A program made the translations under genes and the position numbers. DNA of 64,000 nucleotides from Ianthella basta (taxonomy: Eukaryota; Porifera; Demospongiae; Verongiida; Ianthellidae), in contig OZ025883.1 in NCBI GenBank assembly GCA_964019415.1, forward strand, positions 5,848,588 through 5,912,587, read 5' to 3'. Position 1 is the first letter of the stretch. Each line of letters starts with the position of its first letter. The notes beneath the pieces are model-generated. The model did no database searches. It worked only from the letters and a program-made list of their open reading frames with translations, and was not told where the DNA came from. Below, piece by piece: positions 54,788 to 64,000 of this stretch.

Positions 54788-56213
54788 TTAATTTCTTTTG
54801 GTGTCCTCCTCATTCTCAGCTACTAGCACCAGATCATCAGCAAACAACAGAAATTGTACCTCATTCCCTTCCAACTGCACTCCACCCTGGAAACTCTCTC
54901 TTACCTCTCTCACTGTGTTGTCCATCACTAGGTTGAACAGCCACGGTGACATTGTACACCCCACTGTCTCACGCCCCTCACTACACCAAACCACTCTGAG
55001 TTCTTCCCTTGTACCCGTACACACACTACACTTTGTAAGTACAGTGACTTCACTGCTTCCTTCAGCCTCCCTCTGACACCAGACCCATAGCAGCTCCCTC
55101 TGACACCAGACCCATAGCAGCTCCCTCTGACACCAGACCCATAGCAACTCCCTCTGACACCAGACCCATAGCAGCTCCCTCTGACACCAGACCCATAGCA
55201 GCTTCCTCTGACACCAGACCCATAGCAGCTCCCTCTGACACCAGACCCATAGCAGCTCCCTCTGACACCAGACCCATAGCAGTTCTCTCTGACACCAGAC
55301 CCATAGCAGCTCCCTCTGACACCAGACCCATAGCAGCTCCCTCTGACACCAGACCCATAGCAGCTCTCTCTGACACTAGACCCATAGCAGCTCCCTCTGA
55401 CACCAGACCCATAGCAGCTCCCTCTGACACCAGACCCACAGCAGCTCCCTCTGACACCAGACCCATAGCAGTTCCCTATCAAAGCTTTCTCCCTGTTAAA
55501 GCTTTCTCCAAGTCTACACATACCATCATCATCGTTTTGTTCTTCTCAATTATCTTCTCCCCCAGTTGCCTTACAGTGAAGATCTGGTCAATACAGCTAG
55601 TCTTCTCCTGAAATGCACTCTGCTCTTCTAGCACTTTCTGATCAGTGATGGCTCGTACCCTCTTATCTAGTATATACAGTGGCATACACCTTCCCTGCTA
55701 CACTTGGAAGGCTAATTCCCTGATAGTTCTTGCACTGTGTTCTGCTGCCTTTCTTGTGCACAGGGACAATTTGCCCCTTCCTCCAGTCCACTGCTACAGT
55801 ACCACTCTCCCAGGCCATACACAACATACTCTATGCAGCCATTGCACCACTACCTCACCACCTGCCTTAAGCACTTCACCTGTTGTCCCACACACTCCAG
55901 GGCTTTACTACTCTTCAACCTCCTAATGCACTCCCGTACCTCGTCCACACTGATCTCCTCACTACATTCTGCAATCTGCATGGTCTGCATCCTGGTCCCC
56001 TCTCGGCCCCTCCCTGTGATCTGGTCCCTGAGCACTGTTGTTCTGGTCACTCTCTAGTAATGAGGCAAAGTACTCCTTCCATCTCATCCTGACCTCTTCT
56101 TCCACCTCACACAGCACTTGTCCACTGTCATCACAGACAATGGACAAGTACAGTGTGACCAGGTGAAGGGGCAGTGTACTTAATGCTCCCTTGTGAGTTG
56201 AACATTCAAACAA
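54788..56213 (-). mobile_element. Non-LTR retrotransposon reverse-transcriptase relic
   Basis: On the minus strand, in RT order: EEEVRMRWKEYFASLLES, EEISVDEVRECIRRLKSSKA, RVRAITDQKVLEEQSAFQEK, CIDQIFTVRQLGEKIIEKNK, VDLEKAL, an expanded YGSGVRG repeat, AVKSLYLQSVVCVRVQG, GCTMSPWLFNLVMDNTVREV and FLLFADDLVLVAENEED (the FADD catalytic motif). This is the usual RT layout of LINE-type elements. Frameshifts separate most blocks and no endonuclease domain is seen, so it is dead. The clade is not assigned. Confidence 0.85.
55071..55488. repeat. 27-bp in-frame minisatellite inside the RT
   Basis: About 15 copies of a 27-bp unit (CCCTCTGACACCAGACCC followed by ATAGCAGCT). On the RT strand each unit encodes YGSGVRGSC, apparently an amplification of the YGxGG segment of the reverse transcriptase. 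Confidence 0.92.
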
Positions 56214-56262
56214 CTGGTTTCATCTTCCTGTCTTCACCCTCCCTTCATTTCCTCCCCTTCCC
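56160..56262. repeat. Right copy of the about 100-bp direct repeat
   Basis: Direct repeat partner of 54157-54262, immediately beyond the 5' side of the minus-strand LINE relic. Confidence 0.9.
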
Positions 56263-56696
56263 TCCCACTCCTTTTCCCTCCCTTCTCTAATGTAGTGGTC
56301 AATTGTGACACATCTTGTCCAAGTCTGTCCTGCATTGTCTTGCAGTGACTGTGTGTGTCATTGTGTGTGTATGTGCATGTGTTTGTAAGCACCACACTGT
56401 GTACATAGCAATGTGTGTGTTGTGTGTACATGAAGGTAGCAATATGTGCACATTCCACACCACCAGGCCTGTCCACACTTCCAAGCTCTTTCTGTTCTCC
56501 TCAACCCGTCTTCAAACTGCCACACCTCCATTGCCTGTTTGTCAGGCACACTCAGTGACATGTATGTGACTGGACTCAGGCTCCCCCCACAATGCCATAC
56601 ATTCACCTAGTAATAAATTATGTGAATTGTACATGTTTGGTTTCCAATACACCCACTCTATTGTATGTGTTGTCTGTCTCCACTCCTCCCCTGCAG

Positions 56697-56856
56697 TGAG
56701 CTGTTGAATGTGTCCTTTGTCTCCTGCTGGATGGAGCTGGGGACGGCTCAGAAGGAGGACTTGGTGGTCAATCTGAAGCTGGCCCTCTCTGTCCCCAACA
56801 TCCCTGAGATCACACCGACACTCCTCAACCTTGCAGAGTTTATGGAACACTCCAAG
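56697..56856 (+). pseudogene. MTOR: mTOR FAT-domain exon fragment (EFMEHS)
   Basis: Between acceptor CTGCAG and donor [31 protein letters not shown], then [20 protein letters not shown] and [13 protein letters not shown]. Matches mTOR FVSCWSELNEDQ...[11 protein letters not shown]. Open by itself, but it belongs to the same broken locus as the next fragments. Confidence 0.85.
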
Positions 56857-57006
56857 GTGGCCTCTGTAAGCTGGGCTCTTACCAAGTGTGCTCTTATTGG
56901 GTGTGCTCTTATTGTATTGGCTTTGGTGTGCTTTAACTATAGGCAGTGGGCCTATATTGGTACCGTTACTGTAGAGCATGTCCACTGATTGTAGCCCCTC
57001 CCCCAG

Positions 57007-57140
57007 GGCCACCTGACACTGAACCCCGCCCTCCTGGGGGAGTGTCCCTAGAACTGCCGAGCATATGCCAAGGCCCTCCACTACAAGGAACTGGAGTTCC
57101 ACAAAGGACCCAGCACCAAGATCGTGGAGTCCCTCATCAG
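57007..57140 (+). pseudogene. MTOR: mTOR FAT-domain exon fragment with stop codon
   Basis: Collinear with the preceding fragment: LTLNPALLGECP, TAG, NCRAYAKALHYKELEFHKGP, STKIVESLI, donor CAG|GTGAGA. The human sequence is LLGERAAKCRAYAKALHYKELEF. The in-frame TAG inactivates the copy. Confidence 0.88.
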
Positions 57141-57154
57141 GTGAGAGGGAGGTG

Positions 57155-57161
57155 TGTGTGT

Positions 57162-57213
<52 letters not shown>
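57155..57213. repeat. (GT)n microsatellite after mTOR-fragment donor
   Basis: About 28 GT units starting 14 bases after the donor at 57141. Confidence 0.95.
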
Positions 57214-57215
<2 letters not shown>

Positions 57216-57452
57216 ACGCGTTTTCATATTATTTGATGAAGAAACTTTTTGCTAAATGTGAGATTCTGATTTTGGGGAGCTCTATTGTCTGTTGCTCAGT
57301 GTCTGTTGCTATGGCAAGCCTGTCACTACATGACTCCCATGCAGACTCTGATGGTGTTGTGTCTTGTACTGTGTACTCTTGTGTACATGTATGGTATGGT
57401 ATGGATATCTTATTTTTCATGTAGAGTGAGTGTTTGCTGTTTGTCTGTCCAG

Positions 57453-57836
57453 ACACCAACAAGTCCAAGAAGGGCAAGCTGTACCCAGCTGGTAGCATTG
57501 AGGTGGAGCTCAGCCACGGGGCAGCACACGAGGGGACACCCGACGGCACCAAACCTGAGGAGCTGAACAAGAAAGCACTGCAGATCATTCAGCGAGTTCG
57601 GGACAAGCTCACAGGTAGGATGAGGCAGGGAGGGGGAGAGGGGAGGGGTGGCAAGGAGAAGGGGATTTAGATGTTGCCATTGTGACCTGTCCTCGTCACA
57701 TGACCTGTTTCCTGTTCCTCAGGTAACGACTTCCTCCATGAGAAGGGCATTGCATGATGTGTGTCGTCAAGTGCAGCTGCTGATTGATCAAGCCACTTCA
57801 CATGAAACCCTCTGCCAGTGCTACATTGGATGGTGA
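57453..57836 (+). pseudogene. MTOR: mTOR kinase tail and FATC exons with frameshift
   Basis: Exon 57453-57614 encodes TNKSKKGKLYPAGSIEVELS...LNKKALQIIQRVRDKLTG (mTOR LNKKAIQIINRVRDKLTG). It splices in phase to 57723 (NDFLHEKGI), where an extra CATG relative to the unit A copy shifts the frame into an immediate TGA. The shifted remainder still encodes [21 protein letters not shown]. All kinase-core exons that should lie between 57140 and 57453 are missing. Confidence 0.88.
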
Positions 57837-57954
57837 GTGTGGGGTCCCCTTGTGTGTTGATGTGTGTGGGAGGGGGGAGGAGGGAGATGTACACTGAGTG
57901 TACAGTGGGTAGCTGATCACTGACTGGTGTCATGTAGTTAGTGTAGTGTGTGTT

Positions 57955-58335
57955 ACACCTCCCTCCCTCTCTGCCCCTTCTCTGCCCCTCCCTACTTCCC
58001 CCTCTGCCCCTCCCATGGCCACCTTTCCCCATTCTCTCCCACCCCGGCCCTTCCCAACTGCACCTTGCACCCCTCTCTCCCACATCCCTCTGCCCTCCCA
58101 CCCCTTCCCCTCTATCTGCCCCTCCCACCTTTCCCCTCTGCCCCTCCCGTCCCTCACCTCCCACCTCTCCCCCTCTACCCCTCCCACCCCTCCCACCTCT
58201 CCCCTTTGCCCCTCCCACCCTTCCCCCTCTGCCCCTCCCATCCCTCCCCCTCTGCCCCTCCCACTCCTCCCCCTTTGCCCCTCCCACCCCTTCCTCTCTG
58301 CCCCTCCCCCTCCCCTCTGCCCCTCCTTCTCCTTT
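57955..58335. repeat. Pyrimidine minisatellite, unit B
   Basis: Counterpart of 34580-35035: irregular CTCTGCCCCTCCCAC units, followed by the same CTTTCTCCAGCTGCTGTTAG sequence. Confidence 0.9.
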
Positions 58336-58452
58336 CTCCAGCTGCTGTTAGTGTAGCGTGTGTTACAGTACTCCTCTTCATGCATGCTGTACAAGTCACT
58401 CACTGACTTAGTAGGAGTGAAATAATGCACCCTCTCATCTGTCTCCCCTGTG

Positions 58453-58576
<124 letters not shown>

Positions 58577-58599
58577 CAGGTATTCAATCTTCTTGTCTG

Positions 58600-59512
58600 C
58601 TGACGTGGACATTAACACTAAATACATACTCTGTTTAATTATGTATTGTAAATGAGTCATAATTAATTTCAGTATTAATTTAAGTGGAGTCTATTCATTA
58701 GAACACATGTCAGTGTCGTCTCCTGTTCAAGTGTTGCATGTCCTCGAGTGCATGTGTGTAGGTGTGTGCATGGTGAGCTCCTGTGTGGTCTGTCACTCTA
58801 GTCAGGAGGTGAGTGCACACATACTCCCCCTCAGGTGGCTGTTGTAAGGATGTCAGTTATCATAGTGGAGGGAAGTAGAGGTTGGGTCATGTGAACAGGT
58901 GCATGGACTCCCAGGGCTCCTTTGGGACTAGTTAGTGCAAAAAGACACCTCCAATCTCTGTTTTGTTGGCTAGCACATCTCTGTTGTGCTAGCTCACACA
59001 TCAGGTCACTCTACATCTGCTCAGGAGGTGAATGCACACAGACTCCCCTCAGGCCCCATTTGGAGAGGTCAGTCCAAGTAATGCAGACACCCCACACTCC
59101 CCTAGCTCACACAGCAGACCACTTCACTCTTCTGACCAACTCCCATGCACCCATCACTCAGTCATGGACCAGATACATCACATCCAATGTACCCTTAGAC
59201 CTGCACTGTTAACACACACACATGTACATGTGCAGTCCACCACTCACCCAATGTGGGCAGGAGTGTGTGTGTCTACTTGCACTCACCCTACAAAGTGCAC
59301 AATGTCCACTGTGTATGGCATGAGCTGGTGTGGTAGACAGTGAAGGGGTGGACAACGTGTACTTGGATGGAACAGCAGTGGAAGAATTGCGTATTATTTA
59401 CACAATCATGTTTTTTGTCATGAAAGAAGCTTGAGTTATGAGGCTCTCCATCTGACACGAGTAGCTGTTTCAACCTACACACCCTCTCCCCATCCAGTCC
59501 TGCCCAACCTCA
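58600..59512. repeat. Unit B tail, homologous to unit A tail
   Basis: Collinear blocks shared with 35200-37050, for example GTGTAGGTGTGTGCATGGTG and GACCAACTCCCATGCACCCA. Shorter than in unit A because the internal duplication is absent. No gene. Confidence 0.75.
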
Positions 59513-59607
59513 GATGTTGGCTGACTAGCTATGACCACTCGTCTCTGCTGCAGAAGGTGGAGGTGTTTGAGCACACACTGGAGAGCAGTCAGAATAAACT
59601 CCAGTAG
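59513..59607 (+). pseudogene. MTOR: mTOR kinase N-lobe fragment, unit B
   Basis: Reads RCWLTSYDHSSLLQKVEVFE then HTLESSQNKLQ and TAG. Near-identical in position and sequence to 37053-37146, and again downstream of the FATC fragment. Confidence 0.8.
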
Positions 59608-59894
59608 TTACAACCTATGACAATGTTGTGTGTACCACCAAAGGACACTGCAGTCACTGCTGTGCATGTGTGTGCTGTGTTAGTCTGGCTTGCTAGACCG
59701 TCCCACGTAAACGCCTACAGGCGCGGAAAGGAAGGGACGGTCTAGCGGCGCTCTAGATTAGTTCACACCTCGAGGAGCAAACCAATATTCATAGGTTGGT
59801 TCGACCGCAGGAACTCACTTGTCTCTGAAGATAATTATATCTGACTCCTGTGTCTCAGGATCGCGAACGAAGAATTCGTCTTGCAGAAGGGAAA

Positions 59895-60226
59895 ATGGAT
59901 CGATCGAAATTGTTTGACTCACACCTCATGGATTCTCTCCAAACTATTGGAAAATCGGATTTACTCCTAAGCAGTCACCAGAAAGAAGCCCTCAAATCTG
60001 TATTAGCAGAAAGGGACACTTTTGTGAGCCTTCCAACGGGACATAGCAAATCGGTCGTCTTCGAGTTGCTGCCTCATCTTTGCGACGCCTTCAAGCAACA
60101 CGCTTCTCCTTCAGCCGTGTTGGCGATATCGCCGTTGATTGCGCTGATGGAGACGCAAATTAGCGATTTACGGCGAAGAGGACCGGAAGCCACGTGCCAC
60201 GTCAACTTTCTTGCTGACGTTCTCTG
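59895..60226 (+). pseudogene. RecQ-like helicase N-terminal fragment
   Basis: From the ATG at 59895 it reads MDRSKLFDSHLMDSLQTIGK, SSHQKEALKSVLAERDTFVS and LPTGHSKSVVFELLP (Walker A region; RecQ helicases have LPTGxGKS), then ISPLIALMETQISDLRRRG (motif Ia), before a stop at 60224-60226. This is only the first third of a RecQ core. The DEAH box and motifs III-VI are absent. It lies inside the MULE-like element and looks captured. It overlaps the minus-strand fragment below. Confidence 0.75.
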
Positions 60227-60604
60227 ACTTCGCTCCGTTAGAATACGTTTGCAAGAAGGTGACCTGGTAGGGGTGGGTGTTCTCGAAGGCATGGGGCCGG
60301 ACGGCTCTGGCTGAGGCTTTGTCCCGAAGAAAAACGACCTCGACCTTGCTAGTCTTTCTTTCAATGACTTCGTTTTCGCTGCCACATCATCATCGTTCTT
60401 CTTGACTCGAAGGACAGCATCGTAGCAACTCTTGCAAAGCCGCGTAGGTGCATCTTCCCGGACTTCATTTCTGCTGTCGATCTTGGTAAGGAGAAAAAGA
60501 GCATGACCTGCAGCGGTGAGTACTTCATTATTGATCTTGCAAAGAAGGTAGCAGTTCTCGTCGAGCAAGCGGAGACAAATACGGCAAAATCTTGAATTCT
60601 TCAT
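60074..60604 (-). CDS. Cys-rich zinc-finger (ZAD-like) fragment, 176 aa
   Basis: Open from ATG 60604. The N-terminus FCRICLRLLDENCYLLCK, with RLCKSCYDAVLRVKK about 40 residues later, has the CxxC...C...C...CxxC spacing of ZAD or similar treble-clef zinc fingers. A basic, Ser/Pro-rich tail (PSRTPTPTRSPSCKR) follows. The last 50 or so residues simply read the antisense of the RecQ fragment, so the natural C-terminus is missing. Whether it is expressed is unknown. It could be a captured host exon or a transposon-encoded DNA-binding domain. Confidence 0.5.
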   Translation of the reverse strand: MKNSRFCRICLRLLDENCYLLCKINNEVLTAAGHALFLLTKIDSRNEVREDAPTRLCKSCYDAVLRVKKNDDDVAAKTKSLKERLARSRSFFFGTKPQPEPSGPMPSRTPTPTRSPSCKRILTERSQRTSARKLTWHVASGPLRRKSLICVSISAINGDIANTAEGEACCLKASQR

Positions 60605-60843
60605 TGCTAACGGAACCGATCTAGAGAGAGCGCGGCTGAGTAGACTTCAAAGAGATAATGCGTTCCTGTGGTCAAAAGAAGCTATGAATATTGGTGTGTG
60701 CAATTCGGCACAGTCGAATCTGATTGGTCCTCGAGGTGTGAACTAATCTAGAGTGCCGCTAGACCGTCCCTTCCCTTCCGCGCCTACCGGGCGCTTACGG
60801 GACGGTCTAGCGGGCCAGACTAGTGCTGTGTAGGCACTCATTA

Positions 60844-60851
60844 TGACGTCA
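60844..60851. promoter_or_regulatory. CRE/ATF-type site, unit C promoter
   Basis: TGACGTCA in TTATGACGTCATTC, identical over 14 bases to the unit A site and immediately right of the MULE-like element. Confidence 0.5.
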
Positions 60852-60959
60852 TTCGGGGGCGTTACCGGATATGGGTATTGTTGAGTCATTCTGTTGCTAT
60901 GGTAGTCAGTGCTACACGCCCCAAAATCCAAGACCTTTAGTAGAGTTTATTTGAGTTGT

Positions 60960-61905
60960 TCAGTTGTTCAGAGTCAGTGCTAGAGATAGAGACATTGTTG
61001 AGTTTGTTTGAGTCGTTCTCTACCGGCCGGGCAGCCCTGGGCCTGCCAGGCGACTTAGTGGAGGTAAGTCCTTTTGCAAGTGGTTTGTGTGGAGTGGCTT
61101 GTTTGCTGTTTAGGAAGCGTTCAAGTGTGCAAATCTAGCTACAGTTCACTAGCTAGCTAATGGCAGTCAAGTAGTTAGCTAAGTCCCGTAATTTCTAGCT
61201 GCTTCAACTGCTCATTAGGCTACAAATGTTTCCCATCTTTTATGCAGGTCACTCTCTCCCCACCGCCTTTTAATAGTAGTGCCCGGCCACTGACCAGACG
61301 GCCCAGTCTCTCCTGTACCAGCTCAGCCAACTGACACCTTCCTGTGCACACTCCTCCGACAGAAGAAGCATTGCGTCTCTTCAACACCAGGTTAACAGTT
61401 AACAGCAGCCTCGCAACTGACACCTTCCTGTACACACTCCAGCTACAGAGGAAGCGCTGCATCTCTTCAGCACTCAGTTAACAGTTAACAGCAACCTCGC
61501 CCGAAATTCACACTGTTCGTTCCACCGTCATCAGCAGCGCCGTCCAGCCATCCAGCCGAACACCTCAACACTAGCTCCTTCCTCTTTAACGCCTCGGCTT
61601 CCCGCGACCAACACATCCAACCCACACCTCTACGGCTCAGTCTCTCGCAAGTAGCCCTCCGCATCCAACAGACTCCTCGACGTATTCGCTCCTCCAACAC
61701 CCCATCCATTAGCAACGTCTGGTTTCTCCCCGTTCACCGTCCTGCTCTACACCTCTACACAGCTCCCTCCCTACCGCCTCGCCTCCTCCACCGACTACCA
61801 ACAGCTGCAACTCTCCGCTCCTTCCTCACACGACGGCCGACAGTAGCAGCCAACACCTCTGCCCTCCTCCCTCCCTTGCGCCTCAGCCCAACACCTCTCC
61901 AACTG
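60960..61905 (+). other. Unit C 5' exons (apparently non-coding)
   Basis: Exon 1 ends at 61063 (GGAG|GTAAGT) in the block TACCGGCCGGGCAGCCCTGG. Exon 2 is 61248-61905 (acceptor TTTATGCAG, donor AACTG|GTGAGT). It is longer than in units A and B because of a local duplication (61290-61500; TGACACCTTCCTGT twice, GTTAACAGTTAACAGC). Confidence 0.6.
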
Positions 61906-62092
61906 GTGAGTATACTTATATACTGTATTGCAGTAGTGCATCCAACACACGTGGTGCTGTAGGTTTGTGAACCTGTGCCCTAGCTGGAGCTTTGAATGGT
62001 AGCTAGTACCCTGCAAGGTGGCTCTAGCAGAGGCTACTATTGGCTTCAGGCCCCTCCTTCCTTAGCCTATTAGTATAGATGGAGCAAGCTAA

Positions 62093-63024
62093 GGTAGGTA
62101 CGGAGTTAAAAATGGAAAAAATGGCTGTGACCGAAAATTGTCTCAAACTTGAGCCGGGTACCAGCAATCTTCTTCAAAAGCGCTGTGTGTATACCTTTAC
62201 CAACCTACTACCTGTGTGCCAACTAGCAGCTGGCTGGGGCACTTGCGCGCAACACCGCGCAACTGCAAAGAAAGACGGTAATATTCCGAAATCCGCGTGT
62301 TTCTTCATCTAGGAACAAGCTAGGAACGTCTAGCTTGCATCAACAGAAAGCTAACCGCAGTAGCTACGTTTTCCTAGGAAGCCGCAACTAGGGCTCCTTT
62401 GCCGAATGCGCTATGATCGATTTTCCTTTCGTACTCTAACTTTACGGCAAGCGCCCTAGTTCTCGAAAGGTGTGCGCTGCAATTGCGGCTTCCTGGGAAA
62501 AGCAGGAAACTCCTTTTAGCTGTCTAGAAACCACGTTGCAGACAATGAAGCCATCTCTGTATGGAGCTACACCTCACACTAGTCACCCTATCAAAATATC
62601 GCCTGCATTAGCGCTCGTATTCTGTTCAAAACAGGCGCGTATGATGGCTCACCTGGAAGCCAACTCGATATCAGTGGCAGCCATCTTCCTGCAATGGGAA
62701 ACGGTGACGTTGGATCGATTGCGCAAAGCGACATCGCAGCAAACGTCCTGCAAGGCAGTGTACTAGAACAGATACACTTCCTACTGGTGGTAATAACAGC
62801 GCACGATAACGTGTTTGCGGAACGGAAGTACATTCTTTACACTTGCAATGAAGCCACCCACAACGCGTTCGAAGACACTGATTGCTAAACTTTGCAAGGG
62901 TGTTTCGCCGCTGTGCAAGGACTTTCTGGAGATATTTTTGCACACTTGGTGATTGTTAGCCAGCGCAAACAATATACCAAAAAATGAAAAATTTTAAGAG
63001 GTGACCCTTGACTCTGTACCTACC
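62093..63024. mobile_element. 932-bp TIR element in unit C 5' intron
   Basis: Termini GGTAGGTAC(G)GAGT and ACTCTGTACCTACC are inverted. Flanks are CTAA (left) and TTAA (right). The intact paralogous site in unit B is GCAAGTTAAGATGG. This fits either a TTAA target duplication with one mutation (piggyBac/Kolobok type) or a TA duplication. No transposase is recognised in the interior. Confidence 0.75.
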
Positions 63025-63233
63025 TTAAGATAGCTTGTAGCACATGCTGAGTCATTTGGAGTCATTAGCAGTAAATTGTATGCAGTTCTAGTAATGAACC
63101 ATAATCGTTTAGTAGTCAAGCATTTTGGGAGTCATTATTCTCTCTGTCTGTGAAGTTGTTGATCCAACAAGTGGTCTATTGTGTCTTCTGTAGGTCACAC
63201 CTTCACTTGTACTTCTGATAGAGAGAATTAGAG

Positions 63234-64000
63234 ATGGCTCTTTGGAGTGCTTGTAGTAAGGGTGACTTGTTCAATATGAGGCGATTAATTAAAGAGGGCC
63301 ATAATGTGAACACCAGAGGTGAGTATGGCAGAACATCTTTAATAGAGGCAGCTGAGAGGGGTCATGACCAAATGGTAGAGGAGCTCATCAGAGAAGGTGC
63401 TCATGTGAATGTAAAGGACAATTTACAACGAACTGCCGTTTACTGTGCCAGCTGTAAGGGTCATTGTACTGTTGTGAAAACACTGTGTGCAGCTGGTGCA
63501 GATACCAACATACCAGATGAAGGGGATGGACCCCTTTGATGTGGGCAGCTAGTTATGGTAGTGATGGAATAGTGTGTGAACTGATTAGAGCAGGTGCTAG
63601 TGTGAATGTTGTCACTAGCCAGAGATACGGGTATGGGGTGCTAGCTGCTGGCTCAACAGCCCTGCATTTTGCTGCTATAAACAATGAGATTAAATGTGGG
63701 GTTCTCCTCGTGGAGGCAGGAGCGGATATGATAGCAAGAAATGAGAACTCCAAGTCTCCCCTTGACCTTGCATCAGGTGACTTCCAACAAACTGTTCAAC
63801 AGGTACAGTATTTTTCTACCAAGCGCATTGTAGCAGTAATTGGCAATGCTGAACACGGCAAGAGTACACTGATAGCAGCTCTGCAAGCCGAGGGCAAAGG
63901 CCGATTGAAGAAGTTCATCAACAGGTTTACAAATGTGCAGGACATCAGACAACGCACAGCTGGAATTGAAGCAGTCCAGTTCTCCAGTCGTAAGTATGGA
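63234..64000 (+). pseudogene. Unit C: ankyrin-Roc gene with frameshift, cut by window end
   Basis: Starts MALWSACSKGDLFNMRRLIK after acceptor TTCTGTAG (63193) and shows the same ankyrin repeats as units A and B up to LCAAGADTNIPDEG. There a single-base deletion relative to the paralogs (near 63520) moves the frame and gives TGA at 63537-63539. The other frame then continues without stops through LIRAGASVNVV, AGSTALHFAAINN and the P-loop GNAEHGKST to the window edge. The long undamaged downstream frame means the break is recent or a sequencing error. COR and C-terminal exons lie outside. Confidence 0.85.

Larger units (their letters stand above)
59681..60822. mobile_element. MULE-like element with captured gene fragments
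   Basis: 1142 bp bounded by a perfect 9-bp direct repeat GTGCTGTGT (59672-59680 and 60823-60831). Termini TAGTCTGGC and GCCAGACTA begin inverted repeats of about 95 bp, each of which also contains its own hairpin (CTAGACCGTCCC ... GGGACGGTCTAG). Long TIRs, a 9-bp duplication and host gene pieces inside (RecQ, zinc finger) are the hallmarks of Pack-MULEs. No transposase is present. Unit B's matching position (about 37222) lacks it. Confidence 0.82.

Overview
The window looks like nuclear DNA from an early-branching animal, most likely a demosponge. That is an inference from three things. The genes are split by short GT-AG introns and encode animal-type proteins (NAD kinase, a Src-adaptor-like PH protein, mTOR, death-fold proteins). 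There is a local expansion of ankyrin/Roc-COR/death-fold genes. The DNA is dense in (GT)n microsatellites and small DNA transposons. No species can be named from the sequence alone.

Layout. 1-2873: 3' part of an NAD kinase gene (+), six exons. 2874-5005: AT-rich spacer with a tRNA-like SINE relic. 5006-6235: single-exon type II membrane sulfotransferase-like gene (-). 6236-8380: duplicated spacer with two TIR MITEs, then a CpG-richer putative promoter with a CRE-type site. 8381-26642: a 20-exon gene (+) for a predicted 1620-residue AFAP-like adaptor with six PH-like domains, YEEI and twin YDVP motifs, and a C-terminal coiled coil. Its first intron is about 7.9 kb of repeats.

27.7-64 kb is a segmental array of at least three copies of one unit. 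Each unit has a promoter with two apparently non-coding 5' exons, a large exon encoding five ankyrin repeats plus a Roc GTPase and COR domain, and small phase-1 exons that supply the C-terminus. Unit A (27.7-37.2 kb) ends in a hydrophobic tail anchor. Unit B (37.2-60.8 kb) ends in a CARD and a Death domain. Unit C (60.8 kb to the window end) has a frameshift and runs off the edge. The architecture resembles DAPK1 without its kinase domain. Swapping the C-terminal exon would convert a Death-domain signalling protein into a membrane-anchored one, and this is the most interesting feature of the window.

Between the large genes of the array lie decayed, out-of-order fragments of mTOR (FAT, kinase N-lobe and FATC pieces), an MLF exon fragment, a LINE reverse-transcriptase relic, several minisatellites and many transposons. 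Each unit was hit by a different transposon in the same 5' intron: a TA-flanked TIR element in A, a 6-kb composite insertion carrying a PIF/Harbinger element in B, and a TTAA/TA-type element in C. A MULE-like element with a 9-bp target duplication carries a RecQ helicase fragment and a zinc-finger fragment just upstream of unit C.
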